From assembly GCA_017625185.1 (NCBI GenBank), contig JAGALN010000115.1:1-6945 (forward strand): 6,945 nt of DNA. The letters are read 5' to 3'. Positions 5,327 through 6,945 of this stretch are shown here, piece after piece. Within the stretch, counting starts at the first letter, position 1, and each line of letters begins with the position of its first letter. Source of the DNA: Clostridia bacterium (lineage in GTDB: Bacteria; Bacillota; Clostridia; Monoglobales; Monoglobaceae). The position numbers and the translations under genes are program-made. The notes below the pieces were generated by a model. The model was not told where the DNA came from, ran no database searches, and saw nothing but the letters and a program-made list of their open reading frames with translations.

Positions 5327-6694
5327 ATGAAAAACAGTCACGTTTCTGCACTGCCGGAAGAGATTCGGAAGATGGCAGAACTATGCACGAAAAACGGAAA
5401 GATTGACCCATCTTTATACACCACCTACAATGTCAAGCGAGGACTTCGGGATTTGCAGGGCAAGGGTGTCCTGACGGGATTGACCGAGATTTCCGAAATT
5501 CAATCCAGCAAGATGATAGACGGCACCGAGGTTCCCTGCGAAGGTGACCTTTACTACCGTGGTTATAACATCAAGGATTTGGTGAATGGCTTTTTGGCAG
5601 ACGACCGCTACGGTTTTGAGGAAACCGCCTATCTTTTGCTCTTCGGCGACCTGCCGGGCAAGGAACAGTTGGAAGACTTTCAGGCGATTCTAGGGAAGTA
5701 CCGCACCCTGCCGGTCAATTTTGTGACCGATATGATTTTGAAAAACCCCAGCCCGGACATGATGAATACCCTGTCCCGGTCGGTGCTAACTCTTTATGCC
5801 TATGACGACCGTGCCAATGATACTTCCATCCCCAATGTTCTGCGGCAATGTCTGCAGCTGATGGCACTCTTTCCGGTGCTTTCGGTGTATGGCTATCAGG
5901 CATATTCTCATTATTTGAAAGGGGAAAGCCTGTTCATTCACAAGCCTTTGGAGAACTGCTCGACTGCCGAAAACATTCTGCATCTTTTACGCCCCGATGG
6001 AAAATACACCCAGTTAGAGGCGAGAATTTTAGATCTTGCCCTGGTTCTTCAGGCAGAGCACGGCGGCGGTAATAACTCCACCTTTACCACCCATGTGGTA
6101 TCCTCTTCCGGCACCGATACCTACTCGGTCATTGCCGCTTCCCTTGGCTCCTTAAAGGGTCCCAAGCATGGCGGTGCCAACATCAAGGTTGTCCAGATGC
6201 TGGAGAACATCAAGGAAAACCTTTCCGATTGGAGCGACGACGATGCCATTCGGGACTATCTTAGAAAACTCCTTGCAGGAGAGGCCTTTGACCACAGCGG
6301 CTTGATTTATGGCATGGGTCATGCAGTCTACTCTCTCTCTGACCCCAGAGCTGATATCTTTAAATCCTTTGTGGAAGAGCTATCCAAGGCAAAAGGCTAT
6401 GAAAAAGAATATGCCCTCTATGCCAAAATTGAAAAACTGGCACCTCAGGTCATTGCCGAAAAACGGAAGATTTACAAGGGTGTCAGTGCCAATGTAGACT
6501 TCTATTCCGGATTTGTCTATCATATGCTGGGTCTTCCTCAGGAGCTATTTACCCCGATTTTTGCCATTGCGAGAATCGCCGGCTGGAGTGCACACCGCCT
6601 AGAAGAGTTGGTCAACGAGGGGAAAATTATCCGCCCTGCTTACAAGGCAATTTTACCCCATCGGGATTATACTGCGATGGAACATCGGGGATGA
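5327..6694 (+). CDS. Citrate synthase (clostridial type; 2-methylcitrate activity not excluded)
   Basis: Cytoplasmic enzyme condensing acetyl-CoA with oxaloacetate to citrate, the entry step to 2-oxoglutarate and glutamate. The 455 residues fit the longer clostridial form. Visible motifs are DLYYRGYNIKDLV (74-86), ETAYLLLFGDLP (99-110), LQAEHGGGNNSTFTTHVVSS (241-260) with His245, GPKHGGAN (278-285) with His281, GMGHAVYSLSDPRA (329-342), NVDFYSG (389-395) with the catalytic Asp391, and FAIARIAGWSAH (412-423). The two His and one Asp form the expected catalytic triad. GHAVY replaces the textbook GHRVY; I believe this is usual in clostridial relatives. The gene stands alone with its own promoter, and no aconitase or isocitrate dehydrogenase gene is adjacent in this window. 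Homologous 2-methylcitrate synthases cannot be separated by eye, so no gene symbol is given. Confidence 0.93.
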   Translation: MKNSHVSALPEEIRKMAELCTKNGKIDPSLYTTYNVKRGLRDLQGKGVLTGLTEISEIQSSKMIDGTEVPCEGDLYYRGYNIKDLVNGFLADDRYGFEETAYLLLFGDLPGKEQLEDFQAILGKYRTLPVNFVTDMILKNPSPDMMNTLSRSVLTLYAYDDRANDTSIPNVLRQCLQLMALFPVLSVYGYQAYSHYLKGESLFIHKPLENCSTAENILHLLRPDGKYTQLEARILDLALVLQAEHGGGNNSTFTTHVVSSSGTDTYSVIAASLGSLKGPKHGGANIKVVQMLENIKENLSDWSDDDAIRDYLRKLLAGEAFDHSGLIYGMGHAVYSLSDPRADIFKSFVEELSKAKGYEKEYALYAKIEKLAPQVIAEKRKIYKGVSANVDFYSGFVYHMLGLPQELFTPIFAIARIAGWSAHRLEELVNEGKIIRPAYKAILPHRDYTAMEHRG

Positions 6695-6725
6695 TAAAAA
6701 AGAATTCTCATATGGGATGTACCCG

Positions 6726-6763
6726 AAGGGACAGTCCTTGCGGGACGTCGAGGACGCCGTCCC
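6726..6763. repeat. REP-like palindromic unit
   Basis: GGGACG (6742-6747) can pair with CGTCCC (6758-6763). An alternative fold pairs CGTC (6746-6749) with GACG (6753-6756) around GAG. AAGG (6726-6729) and CCTT (6736-6739) form a small neighbouring stem. The wording resembles GGGACG-rich palindromes I recall as dispersed in gut Clostridia genomes; this is memory, not a search. Confidence 0.5.
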
Positions 6764-6805
6764 CTACAATGAAACCGCTAAATTTCACCCAAAACACGGG
6801 GTTTC

Positions 6806-6827
6806 AAAAGGGGTGGCAGCCCCTTTT
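6806..6827 (+). terminator. Perfect 8-bp hairpin, possible terminator after citrate synthase
   Basis: AAAAGGGG (6806-6813) pairs perfectly with CCCCTTTT (6820-6827) around the loop TGGCAG. The A and T runs would make it work in either direction, but only four pairs are G-C and the T run is short. It lies 111 bases after the citrate synthase stop, and no better terminator occurs nearer to that stop. Confidence 0.45.
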
Positions 6828-6833
6828 GCTGAT

Positions 6834-6875
6834 GCCCCCGAAGGGGGCGAAGTGGCGCTTGGGCTAGGCAAGCGC
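6834..6875. repeat. Two adjacent GC-rich hairpins
   Basis: GCCCCC (6834-6839) pairs with GGGGGC (6843-6848) around GAA. Next, GCGCTTG (6855-6861) pairs with CAAGCGC (6869-6875) around a seven-base loop. Both stems are perfect and neither has a T run after it, so they are not typical terminators. They are part of the hairpin-rich block. Confidence 0.6.
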
Positions 6876-6921
6876 AACGGGGTCTGGCAAAGAAAGTAAA
6901 ATCTATGTTGCATATGAAAAG

Positions 6922-6945
6922 GGCAGAAACACTCGTGTTTCTGCC
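6922..6945. terminator. Perfect 11-bp inverted repeat at window end, probable terminator
   Basis: GGCAGAAACAC (6922-6932) and GTGTTTCTGCC (6935-6945) are exact reverse complements; in practice ten pairs would close a four-base loop. On the minus strand the stem is followed by CTTTTC, which suits termination of a convergent gene beyond the right edge. The plus-strand flank lies outside the window, so a bidirectional terminator is possible. Confidence 0.65.

Larger units (their letters stand above)
6705..6920. repeat. Hairpin-rich intergenic block bounded by an imperfect inverted repeat (candidate MITE/REP-like element)
   Basis: TTCTCATATG (6705-6714) is matched at 9 of 10 positions by the reverse complement of CATATGAAAA (6911-6920), about 200 bases apart. 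Between them lie at least four hairpins and no convincing gene. A small non-autonomous mobile element fits this layout, but no target-site duplication is obvious and no transposase is present. Chance pairing of the CATATG palindrome at each end is the main alternative. Confidence 0.4.

Noticed and set aside
6717..6899. 60-codon plus-strand open frame starting MYPKGQSLRDVEDAV
   Set aside because: It lies wholly within the hairpin array, has no ribosome binding site, and its codons are dictated by the palindromes. It is most likely a by-product of the repeat.

Overview
The window looks like ordinary chromosome from a spore-forming, Gram-positive, anaerobic-type Firmicute, most likely class Clostridia. 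The evidence is a SpoIIR sporulation signalling gene, a fused EIICBA sugar phosphotransferase transporter, a clostridial-style citrate synthase, AGGAG-type ribosome binding sites and sigma-A-like promoters. Base composition is balanced rather than AT-rich, and the hairpin-rich intergenic DNA at the right end resembles repeats I associate with gut Oscillospirales/Ruminococcaceae-like genomes. That family-level placement is an impression and was not computed.

Layout. Positions 1-2205 (minus strand) hold a tight three-gene operon: ddl (D-alanine--D-alanine ligase), then murI (glutamate racemase), then the start of a DUF1934/YwiB-like gene that runs off the left edge. The first two supply the D-amino acids of peptidoglycan (the D-Ala-D-Ala terminus and D-Glu). 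Gaps are 20 and 9 bases, and the third gene's ribosome binding site overlaps the murI stop codon. Positions 2206-2366 are a compact divergent control region. A sigma-A-like promoter faces left to the cell-wall operon, and a near-consensus sigma-F promoter faces right to spoIIR, with their -35 boxes only two bases apart. A perfect 10-bp tandem repeat lies just downstream of the predicted leftward start site.

Positions 2367-5158 (plus strand) hold spoIIR (forespore signal that triggers sigma-E activation in the mother cell), followed 86 bases later, with no visible terminator between, by a glucose-family PTS EIICBA transporter. A strong intrinsic terminator closes this block at 5169-5199. Positions 5250-6694 hold a separately promoted citrate synthase gene with an extended -10 promoter. 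The last 250 bases (6695-6945) carry no convincing gene. They are a dense run of hairpins, partly enclosed by an imperfect inverted repeat, which may be a REP/MITE-like element, and end in a perfect 11-bp-stem hairpin that is probably a terminator.

I see no CRISPR array, phage gene, transposase, tRNA or rRNA, and no convincing new multi-gene system. The points most worth a second look are the back-to-back sigma-A/sigma-F control region and the hairpin array at the right end.
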